Positions 10,744 through 21,783 of a DNA stretch of 64,000 bases are shown in pieces; the stretch's first letter is position 1; each line of letters starts with the position of its first letter. The notes beneath the pieces are model-generated. The model did not search any database and was not told the origin of the DNA. It was given only the letters and a program-made list of their open reading frames with translations. A program made the translations under genes and the position numbers. The DNA lies in the NCBI GenBank assembly GCA_027603065.1, contig JADGJP010000023.1:310001-374000 (forward strand). Direction: 5' to 3'. Origin of the DNA: Geranomyces variabilis (Eukaryota > Chytridiomycota > Chytridiomycetes > Spizellomycetales > Powellomycetaceae).

Positions 10744-11254
10744 ATGGAGAAGTACCGCAGAAAGACCGTCGGCGAGGAGCCGCTCGAGCCACGAGCCTCA
10801 AACGAGGTTCACATTGCTGTCCACGGCAAAATCAGAGACTACGTTAAAAAGGTCCTCGACCTGCTCAAGGTATACATACATACGCGAGCTGCGCGACGCA
10901 AAGGTCCAACCAATCAACCGTCCCTTTTCTTCTTCCTCTCAGGACAGCGCGCATGAGAAAGTCATTATTGTAGGACGCGGCAAATCCATCAACAAAGCCG
11001 TCACCGTTGCCGAGATCGCGAAACGCAGAATGGACGGCCGATGCAAGCAGGAGCCCAGTATCTACAATCTGCAAGCAACGGACGTATGGGAGCCAATCGA
11101 AGATGGATTGGATCGGTAAATGCGCGGCGTGATTATCTTGCTGTCTAGTTACAAGCTTGTAAGCTCATTCTGTTTTGCTCCCAGACTGCTCGTGAAGAGA
11201 AACATGCCATGCATACGTATTGCGTGCCAGGCGCTGCCTGCAGAAGCCTCGTAA
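10744..11254 (+). CDS. Alba-domain protein, Rpp25/Pop6-like RNase P/MRP subunit
   Basis: Likely RNA-binding subunit of nuclear RNase P and RNase MRP, which process pre-tRNA and pre-rRNA. Exons 10744..10869, 10943..11115, 11185..11254; total 369 nt, 122 residues. The start MEKYRRKTVGEE resembles the MEHYRKA start of vertebrate Rpp25. The Alba core follows: NEVHIAVHGKIRDYVKKVLD, then VIIVGRGKSINKAVTVAEIA with the conserved Gly-Lys loop, and the last strand LLVKRNMPCIRIACQALP. Vertebrate Rpp25 has a longer tail; here a different frame stays open from 11254 to about 11504 (Pro/Ser-rich), so an unseen splice might extend the protein. It is divergently transcribed from SOF1. Rpp20/Pop7 or a general Alba protein are alternatives. 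Confidence 0.85.
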
Positions 11255-11561
11255 AACAAGGGAGACTTTGCAGACAACTAACGATGGATTCGCCGAACCG
11301 GCGGTACCGCGTGCTTCGCTCGTGGTTGTACCTGCTCCCACTGCCCCGCCACATGAAAGCGAAAATACCAAACGCGGATCGACAAAACAAGTGGCACCCG
11401 GCGCTCGCCGGCCGGACTTCTGTGAACTTCAAGACGACACCACTCGATGCCCGCACCCGCCCACCCACACCTCGGAAATTCGGCTGACACGCTCAAACGT
11501 GTAGGAAACCCACTTATTGTACTATTTTGTCAGCCCTTTGCGCTTTGCGGCGGTTGAATGG

Positions 11562-13315
11562 CTACGGCACAAAAGTCTGGTCTAGCCGCACGATCAAGAC
11601 GCTCAAGTTGTCTGTCGTAAAATTCTCGAGAGCGTAGTCGAGAAGATCTTCGGCCGCCTCTTGCGGATCCTGGACTTCTCGTATCAGGTCCGTGGCGGTT
11701 TGATCTGAACATACATCCCATATCTGCGCATCACAAAAAATAGTGAGAACACGCGTCAAATATCGCGCCACCGTGCATTCGTGGTTTGTATGACTTACGC
11801 CGTCACACGCTAATATGAGAAAGGAATCCTTTTCATCCAAGACTGTTTCTGTCGTGTATGGGCTTCCGATCACCCACTCCTTCATCGAAATATCGCCCAA
11901 AGATCGTGTCACAGCCAACACTCCTAAAAAAAATTAAAAAGTCATGATTGAAAATTCAAACTAAATCCTTCGCGTCGGTCAGTCCTTACCGTTAACCCGA
12001 TTGTTCATAACAAATCCTCCAGATTCTACGATTCGCTTGGCTTCCGCTGGGTCGGATCCTTTGTGGTCGTACGACAGCCGTATTGCCTTTCCGTCACGAC
12101 TGGAGGACTGGTTAACACCATTTTGCAGCACGTTCCCAAATTTGCCGTAAAATTGCGCGTAAAGCACACTCACCATAATACAGCACGAGCATCACCGGCA
12201 TTCGCTGTATATAAAACTCTCTGCTCAAGGAAACTCTGAGTAAGCAAAACTGCCACCAAGGAACACATCATTTTTGGACAAGCGAGCCCTTACTCGTTTA
12301 TGCGGGGGCTGTCCATGCTCGCCATCGTCACCCGCCCGTTCCTCAGTTCTTATATATCCCACCACCGCCGTGCATCCAGAATACGATCCTTTCCGTTCTC
12401 CCAATTGCTGGTCGGTAAGCAGGAAAGATCGGTTCAATAAGTCTGGCACTGGCAATGTCGGGTTGTCGTGCAGCACTTTTTCGAAGTTCTTTCAAAAGAG
12501 ATCGGGAAAATCCTCAGCCGCCAGCGTTTTGCGTATGAGAGGTTTTAGCCCGCTTTTGCATACCTGATGCATGTGCTCTCCGCACCAGTCTGCTGCTGAT
12601 TTACCAGCATGCCCATCAAAAATCGCAAACCAGCCGGAACCATTGCTCTTGCCAAAATTGTAAAAGTACGCATGCGCGTCCTAAGGTAGCCAAGATGAGC
12701 AGATGAGAATATTGCGCCCGAAACTCGGTACCAAAAGCGCAATCGGTCTCTCGATGTGGGTGTGTTTACCTCCATAGTTCGACGGTACTTTTTGTTCTTA
12801 TCTTCCGCAAAGCCAATTTTAAACCCACTCGTCTTCCACAGCTCTTCCTCCTGAGCACTGCTTGCCGTCGTTTCCCCACCGCCAACGGTAGACCCTCCCG
12901 CGCTCGTAGACGACTCATTCCGCAAATGCCCCGTGGGCGCATCCTCAGAAAACTCGCCGCCAGACCCCATCATGCCAGTTTCACCCAACGACGAAGCCGC
13001 CGACGCCGAAGGTGTAACCACAGTCGTGATTTTCGGCTCGGCGAGCTCGTCAAGGATGGTGGTTCCTGGTGCGGATGAGGGCGGGAGTTGCGGAGGAGCA
13101 GAAGAGTCATGCGAGGAAGAAGACGGGCCGGATGACATCCTTAATGGTGTTGGGTTATGGACGGCAGAAGACGAGAACGAAGAATGCGTTGGGTGTACTG
13201 ATAGGTAGGAGGGAGAGCCAGGCGGGGTCAGGTCTCCGCAGGACGCGGAAAACGGTTCGGGGCTTTGAACGATGTTGGAGTTGTCGAGGCGAAGCGACGT
13301 GTGGCCGCTGGACAT
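11562..13315 (-). CDS. PP2C-family protein phosphatase, Ptc1-like
   Basis: Mn/Mg-dependent Ser/Thr phosphatase; fungal Ptc1 dampens stress MAP-kinase pathways. Seven exons: complement(11562..11723, 11799..11923, 11990..12099, 12174..12220, 12294..12488, 12564..12680, 12770..13315), total 1302 nt, 433 residues. Residues about 1-160 are a low-complexity Ser/Pro/Gly region of unknown role. The catalytic domain then starts [20 protein letters not shown]. Metal ligands are visible in [15 protein letters not shown], the ACDG motif with the expected WDVCSDQ after it, and [20 protein letters not shown] and LAVTRSLGD are also present. The usual ACDGLWD reads ACDG|IWD across an intron. The ATG at 13315 is the first in the open frame. 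The similarity to Ptc1 ([15 protein letters not shown]) is clear; the exact orthologue is an inference. Confidence 0.92.
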
Positions 13316-13589
13316 CGGTCTCAAGGATGCGAAAGGCGGCGCTTTTGCTTAATTTGCGCAGGCACAGATGTCGGGGATTGAGTTGCCTGCGAGCGGAAGG
13401 CTTTGGGTTGAGGATGAGGAATGAGAATGTCGAGAGCCACAGAAACTCATGAGAAAGTGACTTGGCGATAACTCCACCCACCGCTACGCGTCTCCGCCGT
13501 CCCCCCGCCATCCCGCTTTCCTTTCGCAAACAACCTCGTCTCCGCCATTCCCGCTCGGAAGGTCTTGTGCGCCCAGCGGTCGTCCGCCC

Positions 13590-14241
13590 ATGGTGCTGCG
13601 CCTGCGACTACCTCCTCTGCTTGCACTGTTTGCAAACGCACCTGTCTCCTTATTTGCCTTGCGCCACGCTGCTCTCGCCGCCCGCGGTCCAATTGACGCG
13701 GCGACGATGTCCGCTCTCGTGGGAAACGCACGACTGAACCTGATGAGGCAGCATCTTATGGGAGGGCGTCACAACAGTATAATTAGCAACGTCACCATCG
13801 AGCGCGATCCTTTGCTGTCAAAGAGCGTTTTCTAACCTCGCTTTCGGACTTCCAGCGGAAACTCCCCTTTATGGAGGAAGGCGGGCAGAACATGTGTTCA
13901 AGCTGGGTCAGAGGTGGAAGTCATCCTCTGCATACTTTTATTGGCCCAAAGTCTTTGCAATCGCACGATGACGTCGATAGCACGGAAGAAACGCCGGCGG
14001 CAATGGGAATCAACCAAGGCGGCGACCAACAGACGTGGTGAACTTGCCTATCTGGGGAGGAGTTGGCGCTCCGTGCCGCGTCAAATCAGCAAAGGCGGCG
14101 CTTTGGCAGCATCAATGTCGAAATGTACGAAAACATTGGTATTACGCTTGCGGCATTGTTCATCGAGCCAGGATCGAGGATCTGGGGCAACCAGCCAGGG
14201 CGTGGCGGCCACGAGTTCGGAAATGGTATTCCCACCCTCTG
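13590..14241 (+). other. Unassigned region with coding-like segments, one in-frame TGA
   Basis: Between PP2C and LysRS about 1.4 kb has no recognised gene. One plus-strand frame from about 13795 to 14241 reads as protein (VKERFLTSLSDFQRKLPFME, then INVEMYENIGITLAALFIEP) and is broken only by TGA at 14039-14041. A different frame from the ATG at 13590 gives 81 residues. A frame on the opposite strand (about 14081-14550) is also long and protein-like (GVAFVTAFTTEHEHG). I recognise none of them. It may be a multi-exon orphan, a decayed gene or chance openness. Confidence 0.3.
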
Positions 14242-14728
14242 TCGATAATGCCGCAACCTCGCAAGAAGGTGTACGACGACAGCTCCTTCCATGCTCGTGC
14301 TCCGTAGTAAAGGCAGTAACAAAAGCAACACCAGCAGCATACGTGCGGGCTTTGTACGTTGGGCGTGGACCTTCACATCGCATTCCCACGCCGACCTGCC
14401 ACATATGGACGCTACTCGATTGGTGCGAGCCGGACATCTCGTCGTTGATTGACCAAGTCAGAGTTTTGCCAAATTCGGAGTTAGTGCCCTTGGGAATGTC
14501 CAGCTGGTTCGGGGGTCCGTCAAACGGGTGCGTTGGAGAGCGACCGCAGCACTAGCTAGGCGTAGAACGAACACGAGCAATATACATTTGTTACTCCTTA
14601 CAAAAAGAGGAAAAGATTTGACTACGTCTAGCTGGAGCTATAGAGACGCCCCTTGCGACGCCCCTTGAGTCTATAGTCTTACGCGAATTGGAGTTTAAGG
14701 GCATCGCAGCTCACACACAAAAAGCGCT

Positions 14729-16738
14729 TCAGTTTGTCCGGACTCCAATCTCAGTGTTCTCCGCCGCAGGATCGACCTGCTTGGCAAGGAAGTGCTCGCG
14801 CTGGTGCTCCTGCTCTTGAGTTTCGGGCTTCATAGCAGGCTAACAGAACAAAAGACACACATGAGCAGCTGCCAAAATTTTGTCTCTCGATGACTTGCGA
14901 AGTACTCACGAAGCACAAGACCTCCTTGATGTTGTTCGAGTCCGTCAAGAACATGGTCAGGCGGTCGAGACCAAGTCCCCAGCCACCCGTGGGTGGAAGA
15001 CCATATTCAAGCGCATTGCAGAAGACCTCATCCACAAGCTGCGCCTCGTCGTCTCCAGCTGCCTTATCCGCCGCCTGCTGCTCGAAGCGCTCGCGTTGGT
15101 CAAACGGATCATTGAGCTCTGTGTATGCGTTGCAGATTTCCTTGGTGGCGACAAAGCACTCGAAACGCTCGCATAGGCCAGGAGTGGAGCGGTGGGCCTT
15201 AGCGAGCGGAGACATCATTTGAGGGTGCTCGGTAATGAAGACGGGATTGATGCACTGGACCTCAATGTACTCGCCGACGAGTTTGTCAAGCATCCGGGCG
15301 CTGGTGCGAGGCGCAGAGCAGTCAACATTGTGCTTTTTGCACAAATCATCGAGGAACTTGCGGCCTTCTTCGTCACCAAGAACGTTGGCGGGTGGGAAAG
15401 TGCATTTGAGGATGCGCTCCAGCTCAGGGATCATCTGCACGCGGCGGAACGGGGGCGTAAAATCGATTTCCCACTCTTTGCCTTCCGGGCCCTCAGGGTG
15501 GTACTTGACCTTGTAGCCGCCAGTGATGGTCTTGACCATGCCCGAGACGAGCGTCTCGGTAATGTCCATGAGGTCGTGCATGTCAGCATATGCCATGTAA
15601 AATTCGCTGCAGAGAGTGGCATTGGTCACTTGGTGGCTCGAATAATCAGCGCGCGTGCTTTCCCTTACCATGTTGTAAACTCCGGGTTGTGAGTAAGATC
15701 AATTCCCTCGTTCCGGAACTGCTTGCCGATCTCGTACACGCGATCGATGCCACCAACGACAAGCTGCTTAAGGAACAGCTCAGGCGCAATACGCATGAAC
15801 AAGTCGAGCTTCAGGTCATTGTGATGCGTGACAAAAGGCTTAGCCGTTGCACCGCCCGCAATCATGTTCATCATTGGCGTTTCGACCTCCAAGAAACCGA
15901 GATTGTCCAGGAAGCGGCGCAGATAGTTGATGATCTTGGCACGCGTTGTGAACTTGTTCCGCACATTGTTGTTCATGATCAGGTCAAGGTAGCGCATACG
16001 GTACCGCAGCTCCTGATCCTTAAATCCGTAGTGCGCTTTAGGCAGCATACGCAGGCACGGCGTGAGCAGAGTGATGTCGCGCGGAATGATGGAAAGCTCG
16101 CCCTTCCTCGATTTTCCAGGGAAGCCGCGAACGCCCACAATATCGCCACGACGGAGGTATTTTGTGACGTCGCCAAAGTCCCGCTCCATGTCCTGCACGG
16201 AGGCAAGAATCTGAATCTTTTCACCTTCGCCATGCAAGTCGTAGAAAATGAGATTTTTGCCGGATGCACGAGCGTTGTGTAGACGTCCTGCGACAGTGAC
16301 CGTGGCCTTGTCGAGCCGCGCGCCAACCTCCAGGCCATTAAACTTCTCAATGAAGTGCGGTATCGAGAGCGAAACGTCGAATTTGTGCGGATACGGCGAC
16401 GGATCCTGCGTTTCCCTCAACTTTTGAACGAGCTTGGACCGGTTCTCGAAGTATTTGCGCGGATCCTCCTCCTCCTCCTGGTCTGCAGCCGCCGATTCCT
16501 TTTTAGCAGGGGCGGCCGGCGCCGCTGCAGTTTTGGCGGCTTTGGCAGCATCCTTCTCCCTCTTCTTCGCCCGCCTCTTGTACTCGCTAGGGGACTTGAC
16601 TAGATCAGCACGAATGTCGGGCAGGTTACAATGTAAACAGTGTCGAAGCACTCACGACTTGGAAATCATCTCTCCGGTCACCTCATCCTTGATAAGGTTG
16701 ACGTCGGTTGCTGCAGCGTCTGTGGGTGTGTCGGCCAT
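14729..16738 (-). CDS. KRS1: Lysine-tRNA ligase, class II, cytosolic
   Basis: Charges tRNA-Lys. Four exons complement(14729..14839, 14910..15606, 15669..16586, 16656..16738), total 1809 nt, 602 residues. A Lys/Ala-rich, charged N-terminal extension ([16 protein letters not shown]) typical of eukaryotic LysRS precedes an OB-fold anticodon-binding domain ([20 protein letters not shown]). Class II motif 1 lies around [20 protein letters not shown], motif 2 is in [20 protein letters not shown], and motif 3 is [20 protein letters not shown]. Exon 4 supplies PAMKPETQ near the C-terminus, as in other eukaryotic LysRS. No mitochondrial presequence is seen at this start; an alternative upstream start for a mitochondrial form cannot be excluded. 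Confidence 0.96.
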
Positions 16739-16845
16739 GCTGTTGCGAGTGAGGTCGAGCAAATGTCAAAGGTTTTTTACCGGTGCGCGCTCGCGCTTCA
16801 CTTTTCCTCCCGCATCTTGCTCCCCGAACGGCAGGCTCTGTCGAA

Positions 16846-17320
16846 ATGACATATCACTCAATGGGGCCCAACTCGGGATCCCGCCTTCTCCCGTCAAAAA
16901 CAAGCGCTGCTTGGTACTCTAAGCAGTCTATGGACGCCGTTTTCCACAAAGTCGAAGAACGGCGCGCCGCGCGACATCTAATGGCAAGCGCGCGAGAGGA
17001 TCATGAAGCTGCGAACCATCCCTCTCACATCTTTCCTGTCCGGTTTTTTAGCATGCGAAGCTGAGGCACCCAGACCCTCTGCCAAGAGGTCTGAACCCGC
17101 GGCGTTCAGAATATGTTGAGTCCTATTTTGCCGACGACCAGGTGGTAAGTGCGGAAGACTTAATAATCAGCCACGAAATGTACCCGATATATTCTTACCA
17201 ACGATATGACCGCCAGGATGATGATTCCAGCGACGCCGGTGAGTCCGAAAGCCAATCAGGGGGAGAGCTCCAGCATGATTACGACACCGACGACGGCAGC
17301 ACCGGCGAGGACCTGTAAAA
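16846..17320 (+). CDS. Hypothetical small protein with acidic C-terminus
   Basis: Divergent from LysRS, with start codons about 110 bp apart. Three protein-like blocks in order: MDAVFHKVEERRAARHLM near 16930-16985, PRRSEYVESYFADDQV ending at a GTAAGT donor near 17153, and an Asp/Ser/Gly-rich last exon from about 17217 (DDDSSDAGESESQSG) to TAA near 17318-17320. Joining the first two needs an intron whose only in-phase donor I see is GC-AG (ATG|GCAAGC near 16984, acceptor TTTTTTAG near 17052); otherwise the exon structure differs. The protein would be about 110 residues, basic then strongly acidic. No family recognised. Alternative starts are the ATGs at 16846 and 16861. Confidence 0.45.
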
Positions 17321-17514
17321 CATGCCAGAAATGGAGGCCACTCTTCGACAGCCTGAATATTTTCCAACACGCTTTAAATTAAGGACTGTGCCCCTTTCCA
17401 CCGCCGTTTCTTTCCCCTTGCCAGGTTCCTTCATGTCATTTGAAGTCTGGTGGTAGCTTGCCACGCCCTGCTAACCCTATTATGTACATATATCAAATCG
17501 ATCCTCCATGTTGC

Positions 17515-18302
17515 CTACGCTGCACTCTTCTTATTTTTCTTCTTCTTCTTTGTGCTCGGACCTCCGCCGCTCCCGCCTTCCGTTTGTGGCGAGCTTTCGC
17601 CGGAAGCCGCACCAGATCGCAACTGTGGTGCTTTGAGTTCGAGTTCTTGCAAGAGCTTTTCGGCTTCGTCGTCGAGTTGTTTCCGCTTTTTTACCTCGCC
17701 TGCAGAAGTAAGGGCATTAGCATGGGTCTGTGAGTGCCTTACGACAACCTTTCCATGAACGAACGTGAAACTTCCTCGTTGGCGATCAATCCATGTGTTA
17801 CAAATCGTTTGGCGGCCCCCTGGTTAAGCCGAAGTGTCGCTTAAGACAAAGGTTGAAGGAACCGCAAGTAAGCATACAGACCGAACGAAACTTAGACGGA
17901 GCTGATAAATCTCCTCACGTTTATGCGATGTGCCAGCCTCCTGTACTTTGGCAAAGTATTGCTTCACACGCTCGAGACCTTGTTTGACTGGGTGGTCTTT
18001 TGTATTTGCGCCTTCTGTCCGAAGATACACTGCACGGAGGAGATAGTTGCGGAGCGTTAGAGGAAGAGCTCGGGCATGAAGGGCATTCGGGAATAATTCA
18101 GCAGCGTACCGAAAAGCAGCGAGTTGAGGGCAAATGCCAAAAGCACCTCCAGTTTGGCGCGGTCGTAAACATCGAGCTTTGCAAGCTGCTCATCGAGCGG
18201 TTGCTCCAAGACAGGCTGCAGCAAGGCATTTACTCTGCCAACTGCCTCTTCCAGTGTTTTGTTCTTTGCAGCGAGCGTTGTGGCGAGGTCTGCGTCTTCC
18301 AT
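17515..18302 (-). CDS. LRP1: C1D/Lrp1 (Rrp47), exosome cofactor
   Basis: Nuclear Sas10/C1D-family protein that binds the Rrp6 N-terminal domain and is needed for 3' processing of 5.8S rRNA and snoRNAs. The start MEDADLATTLAAKNKTLEEA is at 18302. The first exon ends LLF, and the next gives VYLRTEGANTKDHPVKQGLE, matching the C1D core (LNSL-F-YL-...-HPVK-E--R). A third segment LNQGAAKRFVTHGLIANEE corresponds to the conserved AASRFV block. The last exon has a coiled, acidic stretch and a Lys-rich tail (STKKKKKNKKSAA) before TAG at 17515. About 200 residues; the junction into the last exon is the least certain. Its partner Rrp6 is encoded at 54.5-57.5 kb. Confidence 0.88.
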
Positions 18303-18450
18303 TGCTGAGTACCTGGGTAGTTGACAAAATGTCAAAAAGAAAGTCCCAGCGCGCGCTGCCTTTCCTCCCAACCAACCCCGGGTTCGCCGGCCCCCATGGC
18401 ACTGCCGCCTCCACACAGGCAACTCACAACGCACCCGCTCGCCGTCCTTC

Positions 18451-20727
18451 ATGGATCTCAGTCAGCAGGACAAGGCCACAAAGGAGACTCGTGTGCTCAA
18501 GCAGCGGGTCGATGTTCTTGAAAAAGTAAAGTGTGACATACATTCTCTGCCAGCTCTGCAGGCAACTGAGACGTTAACCAACCGGCGAATTTTAGGAGAA
18601 CATTGCACTCAAAAAGTCACTATACGAGCTGTCCACACGTTTTAATCTCGTCGCCCATAAAACTGCACCTTTCTCGCTGGATTCCATAGAGCCCGATGCA
18701 AGCTTTCAGCCAACGTCATTTCACAGCGGGGCTGGCGGTGTAGGAGGGTCGGAGAAGGGAGCGTCGGAAGACCAAGATTTTGGTGGGTGCCGCGGCCGCG
18801 CGGTGGAGATTGGCGCTCTCAAGTGCGCCGCACCGACCTCATGGATGAAGGAGCGTTGGCTCTCCGAGCTCGTTGCGGTGCGCTTGGAGAAGCAGACCGT
18901 CAGTGCACTGTCAACGTCGCTTTGTGTCAGACCAATTCATCTGTGTGCTTGTACTCAGGATCAGGATCGCGAGACACTCATAAGGACGGTCGTTATTTCC
19001 ATCTGAAACATGAGCTGAAGGTGGGAGGAAGGGGGGGTCCACACCTGTGATGTACACATGTCTGACTTGTCCGTTACCCAGGGACATCGCGGAGCAGTTT
19101 ACGCTGTCCAGTTCTCGCCATGCGGCAAGTTGCTAGCATCTGGCTCGTTTGACAAAACGGTCCGGATATGGGACGCGTTGTCCACCCAGAAAGAGGTCCG
19201 AAACCGCACGCTCGAGTCATGCGTCACCGTTCGTGCAGCACTCCTTACGCGTATGCCCCATATCTCAGGTCCACTGTCTCAAGAGCCATTATCTAAACAT
19301 TTCCGACCTCTCCTGGTCCAAAAACTCGGCCGAACTACTCTCGGGCGGATACGACCAGACCTGTAAGACGTGGGACGTTGAGACAGGAAAGATGGTTGGC
19401 TCTTACGCCAACGAGGGCTTCATCCAGTGCGTGATGTTCAACCCTCAAGGTGCGCGCGATAAGAAGTCTTTGCTTTTTTGGCTTCTGCTGCACTGGTTCT
19501 TGCATACTGACTTCGTATATGGTAGATGCGAATATCTTCTTCAGCGGAACATCGAGAAATGCTCTCTGCATGGTAGATCGGCGACAACCAGACACGGCTC
19601 TGACACTCGAAAACGAGGCCATGGTGAATTCTCTGTAAGCGGAACCAGCTTGGGATCAGGAATCATTTTCAGTTATCTCGACTCACCCTCTGCCCGCGAC
19701 CTCAGATACGTCTATCGCGACGCCACCTGCGTCCTGTCCGCGGATGCCGCTGGTCAACTCAAGACCTGGGACGTGCGCACCGGCAAGTGCGTGCACGCTT
19801 TTTCCAATGAGCCGACAAAGAAGCCAATCTCGCACGTCACCGTGTGTTACAACGATGGAGGTACAGGTCCTTGGTAGCCTTCGTAAACATGGTTCCCCGT
19901 GCTCAATCTTAAGTCCGCCACGCACAGACGAAGAGCCACGATATATGGCAGTTAACAGCTACGACAATGGTACGTAGCGTCCCCGACCGCGTTTGCAAAG
20001 GTGGCCGCGTTGAGCTCACCCCCCCTTGTGGTCAACAGTGATGAGGGTATACGACCGCGGCTTCTCGCCGCCGACAAGTCAAGAGCGCTTGATTCACGCT
20101 CTCAAGGGTTACAAAAACAAGAACTGGCCGATTAAAAGTTCCTTTTATCGATTCAAAGATGGTAAAACCACGTAGTGTTGCGAATATGCTCAAAGTGGCT
20201 GCTAACGCCGTTTTGGTTGTCGCTGTATTAGGTAAATCAGGGCTCAAGCGGGGAGGAAGCCAAGAGGATATGTATGGAAAAGGCGATATTCCCGTTACCC
20301 AGGCGGACGGCATTAGGTATGATCTTCGTGAGTGTGCGGTATCTGTCCGCGGGCGCGCAAAAGCTCAACCAGGCAACCTCTGCTGATTTCAGCGCCGAAA
20401 AGGAGCGATTTTCGGATAGCACACAGCTCCTGGCGACCGGAAGCGCCGATCCATTTGTGTATGTATATAACGTCGGCGGACCGGAGGTAAGTGATGGTGA
20501 CCAAGCATGGCGCGCAGACGCGGCGCGGCAGATATGGAATAGCGCTGACCATCTGGCATCGCTCTTTCTCATATTAGGGCACAGGCGAGTTGCTGCAGCG
20601 GCTGGAGGGGCACACGGACCGCGTATATGCAGTCAACTTTCACCCGACAGAGTCCATCCTTGCATCTTGCTCGGCCGACTTCACCCTCAAAATTTGGTAC
20701 AGCAACGGAAAGAAAAAAAAGGCTTGA
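18451..20727 (+). CDS. WD40-repeat protein with N-terminal coiled coil
   Basis: About 11 exons, roughly 430 residues. The N-terminus (MDLSQQDKATKETRVLKQRV, then ENIALKKSLYELSTRF) is a predicted coiled coil. A Gly/Ser linker follows, then WD repeats: GHRGAVYAVQFSPCGKLLAS, SFDKTVRIWDA, GGYDQTCKTWDVETGKM, SADAAGQLKTWDVRTGKC, VMRVYDRGF, LATGSADPFVYVYNVGGPE and LEGHTDRVYAVNFHP-SCSADFTLKIW, ending in a Lys-rich tail. The repeat order loosely resembles Prp17/Cdc40, which lacks this coiled coil, so I do not assign an orthologue. WD40 proteins act as scaffolds; partners are unknown. It is transcribed divergently from C1D, about 150 bp apart. Confidence 0.85.
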
Positions 20728-20841
20728 AGAAATGCTTCCTTTCGTCGCTTGGGGGTTTTTGTTTGTGGGGCAAAATTGCATATGTACATACGCGGCGCCC
20801 GAAAGTGGGCACCGTGGGACAGAGACGGCCGCCGAGTGGTG

Positions 20842-21783
20842 TCATCGTTTAGTCTTTCGCCGCTTAGCAGAGCTCGTCCCGTTGGTTGGCGTTTTTGATT
20901 GCGCAGATAGCGGCGATGCTGTGTTTGCTTTGATCTTGGAGCTCGTCGATATCGAGCTCGGATGCAGCGTGCCGCTACTACTCCCGTTCGCGCCTGCGGC
21001 TGCGCCATCATCGCCCGGATCTCCCAACACGCCCGTTTCGCGCCATCGCTGGCGGCGTTCTTCCAGATATCTGTAGTGTGTGATCGTTGTTAGCACGTGG
21101 CCGGACCTGAATCGTTCCGTAGTTCGAGCTTTAGCGGACGTACCGTGCGTTTGCCGCCTCCACGACACCTTCCAGCGCTGGAAGCTTGCCCAAACCATGC
21201 TTTGACCGCAACGCATCCACCTGCTCCTTCAGCGGTTCGACCACATCAGCACGAAACCGCCGCCGCGCGGCCGGGTCGTCTTCCACGTCCTCTGCCTTTG
21301 GCGCGACGCTACTGCTGCCGCCGCTACGGGGTCTCGCAGCACCCGCCGCGGAAGAAGAAGAGGACGCCACACCGCCCCCACCGCGCGGTCCTTCATTCAG
21401 CGTTGCGAGATCAGTGCCGATAGCAGCGAGTGTCGCCAGCGTTTTTGACCGCTCGGCGTGCAAGAGTCGAGCCTCGCGGGCTAGTGCTGTCTGAACCGCC
21501 GCGCGTTTCTCTGCCGCGGCTTCTAATGCAAGGAGATGGGTGGTTTGCGACTGGAGTTGTGCCTGAAGGGACCTGGGCGCGCGCAAGTGGGATGCATAGG
21601 CAGGAGTGAGCAACAAAAGCCGGCGAGCTGTTCAGGCTGAGTACTCAAGCGCGTTTACCGCAGCTCTTTGAGGCTCTGCAGCCGGGCCAGCCATAGATTC
21701 TCGTCGGCGGTGGCGGCAGAGGCTCCGGCGGTGGGGTCGGTGCTCTGTGCCTTCCCAACGGGCGGTGTCGGCGGGTCGTCCAT
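20842..21783 (-). CDS. Hypothetical coiled-coil protein
   Basis: Three exons with in-phase GT-AG junctions: start MDDPPTPPVGKAQSTDP at 21783, first exon ending near 21658 (LQSLKELR), a long second exon from about 21573 to 21144, and a last exon from about 21072 to the stop at 20842. About 260 residues. The first half is a Leu/Ala heptad-like coiled coil (HLLALEAAAEKRAAVQTALA); a Gly/Ser/Ala linker follows, then a second helical part (DVVEPLKEQVDALRSKHGLG, RYLEERRQRWRETG). The C-terminus is Ser-rich and ends KRRKTKR, a possible nuclear localisation signal. This layout is seen in small subunits of kinetochore or Mediator-type assemblies, but no family is recognised. Confidence 0.7.

Noticed and set aside
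13447-13737. A plus-strand frame with clustered cysteines (CCACDYLLCLHC) suggesting a zinc finger.
   Set aside because: The frame stops soon after, all three frames are open in this GC-rich stretch, and no further ligand pattern is present.
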